In this document: piece after piece, positions 9,599-18,539 of the stretch
Layout: every line of letters begins with the position of its first letter
How positions within the stretch are numbered: position 1 is the stretch's first letter
Assembly (NCBI GenBank): GCA_003349885.1
Contig: QFXC01000013.1
Location: forward strand, 730,555-794,554
Length of the DNA: 64,000 bases
From: an endosymbiont of Galathealinum brachiosum
GTDB lineage: Bacteria; Pseudomonadota; Gammaproteobacteria; SZUA-229
Direction: 5' to 3'
Notes under the pieces: model-generated
Told to the model about the DNA's origin: nothing
Database searches by the model: none
What the model saw: the letters and a program-made list of their open reading frames with translations, nothing else
Translations under genes and position numbers: made by a program

Positions 9599-9632
9599 GA
9601 CAAAGGCCGCCCGCTATTAGCGGTCTTTGCCT
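9599..9632 (+). terminator. Hairpin after adk, weak terminator
   Basis: A stem of CAAAGGCCGC pairing with GCGGTCTTTG (one G-U pair) lies 25-58 bp after the adk stop. It lacks a good T-tract, so intrinsic termination would be weak. The position after the gene supports a role in 3'-end formation. Confidence 0.45.
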
Positions 9633-10055
9633 TAGTGTAAATATATTCGACAAGCCACTTATTCATATCTTGTTGTTTTTTATTAAAAAAAACAACTTTA
9701 AATCACTGCCTCAGATAAGTGTAAACTAATTCGTCACATGAGGGATTACGCATAACCAATTGTTTTTTATGAATTTTATTTAAAGCGCCCTTGAGGTGCA
9801 CACACAATTATTTACACTAAATATTTAGCAATTTCATCATGTTTTTATAACTTATTGTTTCCTAAACGTTTATCCAAAGTGGAATACTCTATGCTTTAGC
9901 TAACCCTTACCTGCATCATACCGAGCCATTCATTTGGGTGAGCAGTTAAAATGATAAAAAAACATGGAAGATACGACTCACAGACTAAACTATGAGCGAT
10001 ATTTGCAAACGGAGCCACGCAATTTTAAGTTTAACTTTGTTAATGGACGTTTATT
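9633..10055. other. Long non-coding interval before the Sel1 gene
   Basis: No open frame of useful length was found here. The stretch is AT-rich. At about 9669-9695 it has an AT hairpin (GTTGTTTTTT facing AAAAAACAAC) that could act as a weak terminator in either direction. The last 150 bases before the Sel1 start hold short palindromic bits and a GCAAA...ACGCAA pattern, but no recognisable riboswitch. It most likely holds the Sel1 promoter and leader. Confidence 0.4.
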
Positions 10056-10550
10056 ATGTGGTCAAATACTATACCCGCATCAGGAAGAATGCTGTGCCTG
10101 ATATTTGCTCTAAGCCCCCTCTGTGTCAACGCTGAAATAACAACACACACAACAGCATTAAACACATCATCTGTTATTAACCAGTCGAACCCGCTAATGG
10201 TTTACCAGCAGGCTCTGGATTATTTACTGGGCCGAAATGGTGCCGTAAAATCAGCCGAAAAAGCAGCCGGCCTGTTTAAAACACTAGCCGAACAAAACTG
10301 GAGCTCAGCTCAGCATATGTTAGGAAACATGTATTTACGCGGCAAAGGTGTGGAAAAAAATGATTTACTTGCATACAAATGGTTAAGCCTGGCCTCAAAA
10401 AACAATTTACAACTAGCTAAAGCTATTCACAACAAACGTCGTCAATTATACGAAAACCTACAAAATAACCTTTCCTTACAGTCACTCAACAAGGTCGAGA
10501 CATGGATTACCGAATGGGAACCCACTAAAACCAGAACACAGTTAAACTAA
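10056..10550 (+). CDS. Secreted Sel1-repeat protein, small
   Basis: This is a 164-residue protein with an N-terminal signal peptide (MLCLIFALSPLCVNA, cleavage near residue 26), so it is probably periplasmic. One clear Sel1/TPR-like repeat is visible: AQHMLGNMYLRGKGVEKNDLLAYKWLSLAS, preceded by a degenerate unit with AAGLFKTLAEQNW. Sel1 proteins act as protein-interaction scaffolds; no specific partner can be inferred. The gene stands alone after a long non-coding leader and ends at a shared bidirectional terminator with the opposite-strand thioredoxin. No known gene name is assigned. Confidence 0.8.
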   Translation: MWSNTIPASGRMLCLIFALSPLCVNAEITTHTTALNTSSVINQSNPLMVYQQALDYLLGRNGAVKSAEKAAGLFKTLAEQNWSSAQHMLGNMYLRGKGVEKNDLLAYKWLSLASKNNLQLAKAIHNKRRQLYENLQNNLSLQSLNKVETWITEWEPTKTRTQLN

Positions 10551-10570
10551 AAAGACTGCACTTCGTAACG

Positions 10571-10600
10571 AAAAAGACACCCTCTCAGGGTGTCTTTTTT
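10571..10600. terminator. Bidirectional rho-independent terminator
   Basis: AAAAAGACACCCT and AGGGTGTCTTTTTT form a strong stem with a 3-base loop and A/T tracts on both sides. It lies between the convergent Sel1 gene (plus) and thioredoxin gene (minus) and can serve both. Confidence 0.9.
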
Positions 10601-10633
10601 ATCAATATCTTTCCACCACATCACTGATGTGAT

Positions 10634-11011
10634 TTATGCATCTTTCTCAGCTTCAGCTGCAGCTGCAATATCAGCCTTTACTTTTTCCATATCCAGCTCT
10701 TTCACCTGCTGTATAACCTGCTCAAGACCCGCCGCAGGTAACATACCCGCCTCAGAAAAGAGCACTATCTGCTCACGAAAAATCATCAATGTTGGAATTG
10801 AGCGTATCTGAAAATGGGCCGCAATCCCCTGCTGATCTTCAGTATTCACCTTGGCAAACACAATATCAGGATGCTTTTCTGAGACCTCTTCATAAATAGG
10901 ACCAAAAGACTTACAGGGACCACACCATGGCGCCCAAAAATCGATAATAACAATATCATTATCAACTACAGTTTTTTCCAGCGATTCTTCGTTTAACTCA
11001 ACAGTTGCCAC
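10634..11011 (-). CDS. Thioredoxin-family protein
   Basis: This is a 125-residue cytosolic thioredoxin with the active site WAPWCGPCK (Cys30 and Cys33) and the cis-proline in IRSIPTLMIF. It would reduce disulfides in client proteins with electrons from thioredoxin reductase. It is longer than canonical TrxA (about 108) because of an extra helical C-terminal segment rich in Ala, Glu and Lys. The start is GTG at 11011, chosen because GGAG stands about 8 bases upstream and the reading frame begins with the family's usual beta strand. It is monocistronic and convergent with the Sel1 gene. Confidence 0.88.
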   Translation of the reverse strand: MATVELNEESLEKTVVDNDIVIIDFWAPWCGPCKSFGPIYEEVSEKHPDIVFAKVNTEDQQGIAAHFQIRSIPTLMIFREQIVLFSEAGMLPAAGLEQVIQQVKELDMEKVKADIAAAAEAEKDA

Positions 11012-11204
11012 AGGTTTATCTCCGATAGATAGTGAGGGACAGATGGATCCTGCAGCAGTATCTACCGACCGGACCCTATAATTTTATTTTCTAAATATTA
11101 ACATTAACTTATATTGAGATCGAGCTAGATTATTCAAGGTTATTCATGTTTTTTAAGCAAATATAATCTTTAATTAGAAGTACAGCTCCTTTATAAGCAA
11201 CCAT

Positions 11205-12674
11205 ATGCCAACACAAACCTGCCATAATCCGAATTTAACACTCGTCATAGATCAGGGATCACATGCAAGCCGCATCGTATTATTCTCTGAAACAGGTGAG
11301 CTGATCTACCTGAAATCTATCCGTATTTCTACTCACTCTACAAAAGAATCCATTCATCACAATATTTATGAGCACGATGCAAACGAAATACTGCTATCTA
11401 TTCAGACTTTACTAGAAAACATCCCTTCAGAGTTAAGCCACAATATTACATGCTGCGGTTTGTGCACACAACGCTCAACGATTGTTGCCTGGCATAAAAC
11501 AAGTGGTGAGACACTATCACCGGCAATAAGCTGGAGAGACACACGCTGCCAGCCATTAATAGACAAACTCACGCCGTCCGCGAATGAAATCAGGAAAATA
11601 TCCGGCTTGCCATTATCAGCTCATTATTCAGCAGGAAAAATGAGCTGGTTATTAAACAACAATAAAACAGTTAAAAGCGCATGTGATAACAGTCAACTCT
11701 GTATCTCTCCTCTTGCCAGCTACCTGATATTTCACCTACTCAAAGAAAAAACCATAAAAATTGATCACAGCAATGCTCAACGCTGCCAGCTATTCGACAT
11801 TCAGAAACTGAGCTGGTCTGATAAATTATTATCGCTCTATAAAATTGAAAAAAACATCCTCCCGAAATGTGTACCCGTCATTTATAACTATGGTGAGCTT
11901 AAATTCAATAATATTCCATTAACTACCGTATGCGGTGACCAGAATGCTGTTTTATACGCATACCCTGCTTTGCCTGAAAGCACAGCCCTGATCAACATAG
12001 GTACAGGCGCATTTATATTATCAACATCTTCCGAGTCTCATACAAATTCGCCCAGATTACTACACACTATCGCTAGCAGTGACACCGAAAAGGCCAACTA
12101 CATTACAGAGGGTACCGTTAATGGCGCGGGGTCGGCAATTAGCTGGGCTCAAAAAAAATACCCCTGTGAAGACGTTTTTACTCAACTCCCTGACTGGTTG
12201 GAAAAGGTTAAATCTCCACCTGTTTTTATTAACAGCATCTCTAATTTAGGGTCTCCATGGTGGTGCAATGCAGGCGAACCGGCTTTTATCGGAAAACATA
12301 AAGCTCAGCAAGCTGAACGTTATGTCGCCATTATAGAAAGCATCCTGTTTCTAATACAAAGCAACCTTCAATGTTTAACCATAACGCCAGACAGCCTTTT
12401 TATTAGCGGAGGTTTATCTCAGCTCGATACCTTATGTCAGAAACTTGCAACCCTGGCAGGGATAAAGGTTTACCGATTTACCAACACAGAGGCAACAGCA
12501 AGAGGATGCGCATGGCTTGCCAATCAGCTATTAGAAAACAATAACTTAAGCTGGAAAACGCTGGAATTTTCTGAATATTTTTACCCGGAGAAAAAAACGC
12601 CTGAAGACAGTGAAATAGGTGACAGATACGAGCAGTTTGTCGGAGAGTTAAACAAGCGCTGCAACAGTGACTAA
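11205..12674 (+). CDS. FGGY-family carbohydrate kinase, glycerol-kinase-like
   Basis: This 489-residue protein has the two actin-like ATPase domains of FGGY kinases. The N-terminal phosphate loop is LVIDQGSHASRIVLF. CTQRSTIVAWHKTSGETLSPAISWRDTR corresponds to the glycerol-binding strand of GlpK (NQRETT...). TVCGDQNAVLYAY and NIGTGAFIL form the second phosphate-binding region, and LFISGGLSQLD with TEATARGCAW form the adenosine motif. Glycerol is the likely substrate because the next two genes are a glycerophosphodiester phosphodiesterase and a G3P dehydrogenase, but sequence divergence leaves another polyol possible. A 39 bp gap separates it from the next ATG. Confidence 0.8.
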   Translation: MPTQTCHNPNLTLVIDQGSHASRIVLFSETGELIYLKSIRISTHSTKESIHHNIYEHDANEILLSIQTLLENIPSELSHNITCCGLCTQRSTIVAWHKTSGETLSPAISWRDTRCQPLIDKLTPSANEIRKISGLPLSAHYSAGKMSWLLNNNKTVKSACDNSQLCISPLASYLIFHLLKEKTIKIDHSNAQRCQLFDIQKLSWSDKLLSLYKIEKNILPKCVPVIYNYGELKFNNIPLTTVCGDQNAVLYAYPALPESTALINIGTGAFILSTSSESHTNSPRLLHTIASSDTEKANYITEGTVNGAGSAISWAQKKYPCEDVFTQLPDWLEKVKSPPVFINSISNLGSPWWCNAGEPAFIGKHKAQQAERYVAIIESILFLIQSNLQCLTITPDSLFISGGLSQLDTLCQKLATLAGIKVYRFTNTEATARGCAWLANQLLENNNLSWKTLEFSEYFYPEKKTPEDSEIGDRYEQFVGELNKRCNSD

Positions 12675-12713
12675 ACTTAAGATAAACAGACATGAATTAT
12701 ATTGGGTTTTAAC

Positions 12714-13478
12714 ATGGCAATACCACACCTTGTTGCACACCGCGGCCTTATGGAGACATACCCTGAAAACACACTGGTTTCACTGGAATCAGCTTTACTA
12801 AGTGGTGCCGACTATATTGAGTTTGACGTTCAGTGCACCGCAGATGGACAACTGGTTGTATTTCACGACACCGAGTTATTACGCACTACCGGGATAAAGG
12901 GGAATCTTTTCGAAATGAGCTATGAAGAACTGAAAAATATTCGAGCTCATGAACCGGAACGATTTTCACTCGCTTTTTTCAACCAACATATTCCGCTATT
13001 AAGTGATGTTGTGCAGCTATTACAACGCTACCCTCGTGCAACTGCATTTGTGGAAATAAAAGAAGAAACGTTAGAACAATATGGTACCAGTCAGGTTATG
13101 CCTGATCTTTTAAAAATACTGGATATTATTCACTCCCAATGCGTCATTATTTCATATGATGAAAGCGCTATTGAATACACAAAAAATAACAGTGATTTCC
13201 TAACTGGCTGGGTATTACATGATTATGATGACGCCAATCATGTCATTGCAAAAAGATTAAAACCTGACTATCTAATTGCAAATCATCGAAAAATACCAAA
13301 AAACACAGACCCATGGCCTGGCAGTTGGCACTGGATGGTTTATGATATTACCGACCCTGAACTGGCATTACATTATGCTAGCCATAACATCCCTCTGATT
13401 GAAACACGAGATATCAGCAGCATGTTAGAACATCCGATACTTGCATTGAATTTATCAAACAATCTGGCGAATAATTAA
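12714..13478 (+). CDS. Glycerophosphodiester phosphodiesterase, cytosolic UgpQ-like
   Basis: GDPD enzymes hydrolyse glycerophosphodiesters, from phospholipid head groups, to glycerol-3-phosphate and an alcohol. The 254-residue protein has no signal peptide. Catalytic residues are visible: His9 and Arg10 in AHRG, the YPENT motif, Glu36 and Asp38 in EFD, and His51 in FHD, plus an FVEIKEE strand. I chose the ATG at 12714 rather than the in-frame TTG at 12702, because the family begins directly before the AHRG strand. It is flanked by the kinase (39 bp) and the G3P dehydrogenase (55 bp) and is likely cotranscribed with both. G3P produced here would feed the dehydrogenase. Confidence 0.9.
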   Translation: MAIPHLVAHRGLMETYPENTLVSLESALLSGADYIEFDVQCTADGQLVVFHDTELLRTTGIKGNLFEMSYEELKNIRAHEPERFSLAFFNQHIPLLSDVVQLLQRYPRATAFVEIKEETLEQYGTSQVMPDLLKILDIIHSQCVIISYDESAIEYTKNNSDFLTGWVLHDYDDANHVIAKRLKPDYLIANHRKIPKNTDPWPGSWHWMVYDITDPELALHYASHNIPLIETRDISSMLEHPILALNLSNNLANN

Positions 13479-13533
13479 TTGCATTTTTATACACCGGACA
13501 TTTTCTTGATAATATTAAGTTATTTTTAACATA

Positions 13534-14700
13534 ATGCCCGAAACCCCATACTACGATATTGTTATAATAGGTGCAGGAATACAGGGCTCTGGCGTAGCTC
13601 AGGCAGCGGCAGCCAGTGGTTATAAAACACTGGTTATAGAAAAGTTACCGCAAGCCGGTCTTTGCACGTCAAGCAAATCAAGCAAACTAATCCATGGAGG
13701 CCTTAGATACCTTGAAAGCGGTCAATTTAAGCTGGTTAGAGAGTGCCTCCAGGAAAGAAAAATTCTATTAAAAAATGCGCCACAACTGGTAAAACTAATA
13801 CCATTTTATATTCCCGTTTATTCTCATAGCATCCGTCCTGCCTGGTTAATCTGGATCGGCTTACTAATTTATTCTTTATTTAGTTTAAAAACCTTTTCTA
13901 TTGTGAAAAAAAAGGATCAGCATTACCTTGATGGATTAAAACTGAAGAACATTAAAACCATCTTCAAATATTACGATGCACAAACCGATGATAAAAGACT
14001 AACTCAGGCAGTTATAACGTCTGCAAAAAACATGGGGGCCGACGTCTTGTATGACACTGATTTCATTAAGTCATACGCTGAAGAAAGCATTCACAATGTA
14101 AGCTACAAATCAAACAGACAATATCACAATATTAAATGCCGATGTCTGATTAACTGCACTGGCCCCTGGGTAGACTCGACGCAAGACAAGATTTCACCCC
14201 CATTAAAACTTCCTGATACTGAGCTAGTGGCAGGCACGCATATTATCATCAATCGTCCAATCAAACAGGGTGCATACTATATAGAAGCCGCAGATAAAAG
14301 AGCTGTTTTTGTTATGCCATGGAAAGACTCTCAAACACTTATTGGGACAACAGAAAGGACACATACAGACGACGCAGACAACTTAATGCCAACTGAAAAT
14401 GAAGTATTTTATTTACTTGAAACTTACAATCACTACTTTAACGAAAAGTTAACACTCAACGACATTACTCAATCTTTTTCAGGCTTAAGAGTGCTACCCG
14501 TCAGTAACACCGCATCATTTAACAAATCAAGAGAAAGCTTAATTATTCATAATTCAAAAACGCCTGCCCTGATCACTCTGGTTGGCGGAAAACTGACGGC
14601 CTATCGCGCAAGCTCTGAAGAGGTAATATTAAAAATAAAAAAACTTTTAGGGGATTCGAAAAATAAAAAACATTACGACACGAAAAACATTAAGCTATAG
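13534..14700 (+). CDS. glpD: FAD-dependent glycerol-3-phosphate dehydrogenase, short form
   Basis: GlpD oxidises sn-glycerol-3-phosphate to dihydroxyacetone phosphate and passes electrons to quinone at the inner membrane. The 388-residue protein has the FAD-binding GAGIQGSG (13-20), SSKSSKLIHGGLRYLE, CTGPWVD and VGGKLTAYR motifs of the family. A hydrophobic stretch (PAWLIWIGLLIYSLFSL) resembles the membrane-contact region. It is about 110 residues shorter than E. coli GlpD and lacks the C-terminal helical domain. The stop is followed by only 23 bp before the end of the convergent response regulator gene. The paired kinase and phosphodiesterase support the call. Confidence 0.82.
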   Translation: MPETPYYDIVIIGAGIQGSGVAQAAAASGYKTLVIEKLPQAGLCTSSKSSKLIHGGLRYLESGQFKLVRECLQERKILLKNAPQLVKLIPFYIPVYSHSIRPAWLIWIGLLIYSLFSLKTFSIVKKKDQHYLDGLKLKNIKTIFKYYDAQTDDKRLTQAVITSAKNMGADVLYDTDFIKSYAEESIHNVSYKSNRQYHNIKCRCLINCTGPWVDSTQDKISPPLKLPDTELVAGTHIIINRPIKQGAYYIEAADKRAVFVMPWKDSQTLIGTTERTHTDDADNLMPTENEVFYLLETYNHYFNEKLTLNDITQSFSGLRVLPVSNTASFNKSRESLIIHNSKTPALITLVGGKLTAYRASSEEVILKIKKLLGDSKNKKHYDTKNIKL

Positions 14701-14723
14701 GGGGTTAAATATATTTAATTTCT

Positions 14724-15770
14724 CTAAAAAATATCTTTATATTCAAACCTAACCTGTAAAAACTGATCTATATTTTCAAAAAACACATTTATCAACAATG
14801 GATCAAAATGCTTGCCAGATTGATTTTTTAATAATTCGAATATTTTTTCATCATCCCAGGCTTTCTTGTAACAGCGGTCTGAGCCCAGAGCATCAAACAC
14901 ATCAGCCAATGCAGTTATTCGACCATATATGTGAATATCATTTCCACTTGCTGCTTCAGGATAACCCGTACCATCCCACTTTTCATGATGCTCGAGAGCA
15001 ATGATTGCAGCTGTACGCATTAAAGGCCGGTCACTATGTTTTAACATATCATAACCAATTACCGCATGCGTTTTCATTACTTCAAACTCATCTTCTGTTA
15101 ATCGTCCCTTTTTATTTAAAATAGCATCCGGAATACCCACTTTACCAATATCATGCATTGGTGACGCCATTGCAATGACATCTGCTTCAACTTCATTTAA
15201 ACCAGACATGCAGGCCAGTAACCTCGAATACTCTGCCACGCGCTTTACATGCAAGCCCGTTTCCTTAGATCTGGTTTCACCGATAGACCCCATTGTAAAA
15301 ATTACTTCTTTTTGAGTTTCGATTATTTCTTTATTTAAAACTTTAAGCTCTGCTAATGCATTATCAATAACAATCTGCTGAGAGTCTTCAAAAGCCTTTA
15401 ATTTCAAATGTGTTTTTACTCTCGCTATCAGTTCAGCCGCATTAAATGGTTTGGTAATATAATCCTGCCCACCCGCCTCAAATGCTTCTATCAGGCTTTC
15501 TTCATCTGTTTTTGCTGTGATGAAAATAATTGGAATTTCATTTTCAGGCTGCCTGTTCTTTATCTGGCGACAAACATCATAGCCATCCATTCCCGGCATC
15601 ATAATATCTAACAGAACAAGATCAAAACGCGACTCATCTATTTGGCCTAACGCCTGCTGCCCATTAGTTGCATACGAGATATCATATTCCTCATCTCCCA
15701 GTAAATTAGCAATAACCTGAATATTTTTAGGAACATCATCAACTATTAATATCTTAAATCGTTTTGTCAT
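14724..15770 (-). CDS. HD-GYP response regulator, RpfG type
   Basis: The 348-residue protein has an N-terminal receiver domain (phospho-acceptor Asp55 in LLDIMMPGMDG, switch Lys in ITKPFNAAEL) and a C-terminal HD-GYP domain with HD (His206, Asp207 in MHDIGK) and HHEKWDGTGYP (261-271). HD-GYP proteins hydrolyse cyclic di-GMP, and all signature residues I can see are intact. The start ATG at 15770 is preferred to the in-frame upstream ATG at 15794, because the receiver begins MTKRFKILIVDD. It overlaps the histidine kinase gene by 17 bp, so the two are surely a cognate pair. It converges with glpD. Confidence 0.92.
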   Translation of the reverse strand: MTKRFKILIVDDVPKNIQVIANLLGDEEYDISYATNGQQALGQIDESRFDLVLLDIMMPGMDGYDVCRQIKNRQPENEIPIIFITAKTDEESLIEAFEAGGQDYITKPFNAAELIARVKTHLKLKAFEDSQQIVIDNALAELKVLNKEIIETQKEVIFTMGSIGETRSKETGLHVKRVAEYSRLLACMSGLNEVEADVIAMASPMHDIGKVGIPDAILNKKGRLTEDEFEVMKTHAVIGYDMLKHSDRPLMRTAAIIALEHHEKWDGTGYPEAASGNDIHIYGRITALADVFDALGSDRCYKKAWDDEKIFELLKNQSGKHFDPLLINVFFENIDQFLQVRFEYKDIF

Positions 15771-18468
15771 TAACGTTCTCCGACAATTTATCAATGCCTG
15801 ATAATATTTTACTTATTAATTTTTGAGCTTCCTCTATATCGAAAATCTGGTTTGCATTCTTCAGATTATCCAGCATATGATTCAAACCTTTTAATTTAAA
15901 ATTAACAGCTACTTCCTGTAATTCATCAAGCAACAGATCAAGCCCGCCAAAACTACCTCTGTTTTTAGCTATTTCCAGCGGCTGCTTATATTCTAAAAGA
16001 GCATCAGAAATTTCATTGCTCGCATTGCTTATCTCTTTATAAAATAGATCTGTAAAATCAAGATTATCGTCAATATTTTCTTTAACATCCTGCACTTCAA
16101 TAAATTTTGAAAGCGCCTGTATCAGTGTGTTTTTATTTAATGGTTTGTACAAGACCATATCAAACAATGATCTTTTCTTTTCTGACTTTTTATCTTCTAC
16201 AACAGATGCTGTAATTGCAATTACAGGTATTTCTTTTATGGCAGGCGTATTTTTAATAATTTCAGTCGCCTCAATCCCATTCATATTAGGCATACGTATA
16301 TCCATAAGAACTACGTCAGGCTTTTCAGACCTGGTCAGATCCAGCGCCTCAACACCGTCTTTGGCTATTACCAGTGTAAGCGGCTGCTTATCAAGATACT
16401 CACACACCAATTCTCTGTTTAATTCTATATCATCCACCACAAGAACTTTTGCTGGTTTAAATATAAGTTCATTAGATATTTTCACCGTATCCTTTAATGA
16501 AACCTCATCGACTATTTCAGGACTATGTAATATCAGTTGAAAAGCACTACCTTTTTCCATTTCACTTTCAACCGTGATTGAAGCTCCAAGTTTCTCAGCA
16601 AGGCGCGTACTAATAGCCAGACCCAAACCAGCACCTCCAAACTCACGCGTACTCTGATTATCCTGTTGCTCAAAAATATTAAATATATTTTCCTGATCTT
16701 CTTTTGCTACGCCTATTCCGGTATCTTCTACTCTGATTATCATACTAGAAAACATATCATCCGCTGTTACACGTTTATATTCAGCATAAATATTTATTTC
16801 CCCTTTACGCGTGAATTTTATAGCGTTATTCAACAAATTAAAGAGTATCTGTCTTAACCTTACCTCATCCGACATTATGATTTCTGGAACTGAATCTTCA
16901 ATATGTAATTTAAGAGTCAGGCCTTTCTCTTTTGCAGAAATCTGAAAAACCTGATATATATCTTCCATTAACTGCTTGATATAAACTCTATCAAGCTTTA
17001 TTTTCATTTTTCCTGCTTCAATTTTCGACAAATCAAGAATATCATTTATCAAACTTAACAAATTTCGACTTCCTGACTGAATCGACTTAACATACCCTTC
17101 TTGCCGACCACTCAATTCACTCGATGAAAGCAAATCAGTAAAACCTATAACTGCATTCATTGGTGTTCTAATTTCATGACTCATATTTGCCAAAAACAGG
17201 CTTTTTGCATAACTCGCCGCTTCAGCTTTTTCCTTAGAGTGCTCAAGCGCTACATTAATAGATTTCAATTCACGGGTTCTTTCATTTACTTTTGCTTCAA
17301 GCAAATCATTAGCCAATTGCAGGTTTTTCTGCGCCTGCTTTCTTTCTGTAATATCACGCACAGACGCAAGAACAAGTTGATTCCCATCAATATTTAAATA
17401 ACCCAGACTCAGTTCAACCGGAAACACATTCTGATTCTTCTTTATTTGTTCGCTTTCGACAATAACATGACTTTTTTCAGACAGTTTACTTAGCAACTTC
17501 TCCATCGCTTCTTTGTCATTATATTTTGCATCAATATCCGACATACCCATACATAACAACTCATTTCTCTTATACCCCAATGATACACACGCCGCATTAT
17601 TCACATCAATAATTTCACCATCAGAACCAATTACGTACAGGGCATCTGTAGACTGCTCTACAACTTCTCTAAATTTATTTTCACTCTCTATTATTTCATT
17701 ATTTCTTTTCTGTAACTGAATCAACATTTTATTAAATTCATCAGTTAAAATCCCAATCTCATCTTCACTTTCCTTTTCGGCACGCAATGCATAATTTTGT
17801 TGCTGTGTGATTTTTAAAGCAGTATCGGTTAAATGCTCGATTGGTTCAGATATGATTTTCTGTAATTTTAATGCGAAAAAATAAGCTAAAAATGACCCGA
17901 GTATTATTATAAAAACAACACCCACAACTGAATCCATAATAAATTTCTTTATCAATGAATCATCTGACTCCATGTATAAATAACCCACTACCTCACCATC
18001 AAAAATGATCTTCTTAGTGACATGTGAATTTTCATTCCTTATTCTTTTGTTATTTATTTGCTCATACGTGACAGCTCCTTTATCTCTGTCTCTTGAATGA
18101 ACAACAAAAATTGATTTTTTCTTGTCATATAATATGGCTCTTACTATCTGCTTTTTTGAACGCAATGCGGCAAGAAATATTGATGCACCTACATCATCTT
18201 CAAACACCAGGTAACCGGAAGATGTTTCAGCCACAATATCTGCCATAACCTGCAAATCAACCTTTTGCATCTTATTCAGATTAATAAATTCATTAATTAG
18301 TATACTTGCACCAACAGTTCCTAGACCGATCAGACTTACGGCCATAATAATTACCATTAGTTTTTGCTTGATTGATACTGGCGTGTATATACGCCTAATA
18401 GATTCGGAAAATGTGACCATTACTCTTTTTTCTTGTGTTTTTTCTGTGCAAACAGGGTTATCAACCAT
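15754..18468 (-). CDS. Hybrid sensor histidine kinase with HAMP, PAS and receiver domains
   Basis: This 904-residue inner-membrane kinase has TM1 (about 36-60), an extracytoplasmic sensor of about 115 residues resembling the CHASE8 type, TM2 (about 176-200), HAMP (200-255), PAS (about 265-378), a HisKA domain with His431 in ANMSHEIRTPMNAV, and a HATPase domain (N548, DTGIG 582-586, GGAGLGLAI 611-619). A receiver follows with Asp723 in VLMDIRMPNMNG, then a helical tail (about 800-904) possibly acting as a phosphotransfer-like region, though no clear Hpt histidine motif is seen. It likely signals to the adjacent HD-GYP regulator. An internal ATG at 18420 is an alternative start. The input signal is unknown. 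Confidence 0.9.
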   Translation of the reverse strand: MVDNPVCTEKTQEKRVMVTFSESIRRIYTPVSIKQKLMVIIMAVSLIGLGTVGASILINEFINLNKMQKVDLQVMADIVAETSSGYLVFEDDVGASIFLAALRSKKQIVRAILYDKKKSIFVVHSRDRDKGAVTYEQINNKRIRNENSHVTKKIIFDGEVVGYLYMESDDSLIKKFIMDSVVGVVFIIILGSFLAYFFALKLQKIISEPIEHLTDTALKITQQQNYALRAEKESEDEIGILTDEFNKMLIQLQKRNNEIIESENKFREVVEQSTDALYVIGSDGEIIDVNNAACVSLGYKRNELLCMGMSDIDAKYNDKEAMEKLLSKLSEKSHVIVESEQIKKNQNVFPVELSLGYLNIDGNQLVLASVRDITERKQAQKNLQLANDLLEAKVNERTRELKSINVALEHSKEKAEAASYAKSLFLANMSHEIRTPMNAVIGFTDLLSSSELSGRQEGYVKSIQSGSRNLLSLINDILDLSKIEAGKMKIKLDRVYIKQLMEDIYQVFQISAKEKGLTLKLHIEDSVPEIIMSDEVRLRQILFNLLNNAIKFTRKGEINIYAEYKRVTADDMFSSMIIRVEDTGIGVAKEDQENIFNIFEQQDNQSTREFGGAGLGLAISTRLAEKLGASITVESEMEKGSAFQLILHSPEIVDEVSLKDTVKISNELIFKPAKVLVVDDIELNRELVCEYLDKQPLTLVIAKDGVEALDLTRSEKPDVVLMDIRMPNMNGIEATEIIKNTPAIKEIPVIAITASVVEDKKSEKKRSLFDMVLYKPLNKNTLIQALSKFIEVQDVKENIDDNLDFTDLFYKEISNASNEISDALLEYKQPLEIAKNRGSFGGLDLLLDELQEVAVNFKLKGLNHMLDNLKNANQIFDIEEAQKLISKILSGIDKLSENVNDKTI

Positions 18469-18539
18469 ATTAAGTATAGGCTATTAATTAATTCCCGCTT
18501 CCACTACAATTCACTACAATTTTATTCAAGGTATAGATT

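Noticed and set aside
10000..10030. GCAAA...ACGCAA pattern resembling part of a cyclic di-GMP-I riboswitch core
   Set aside because: The helix expected between the two motifs cannot form and the second helix is missing.
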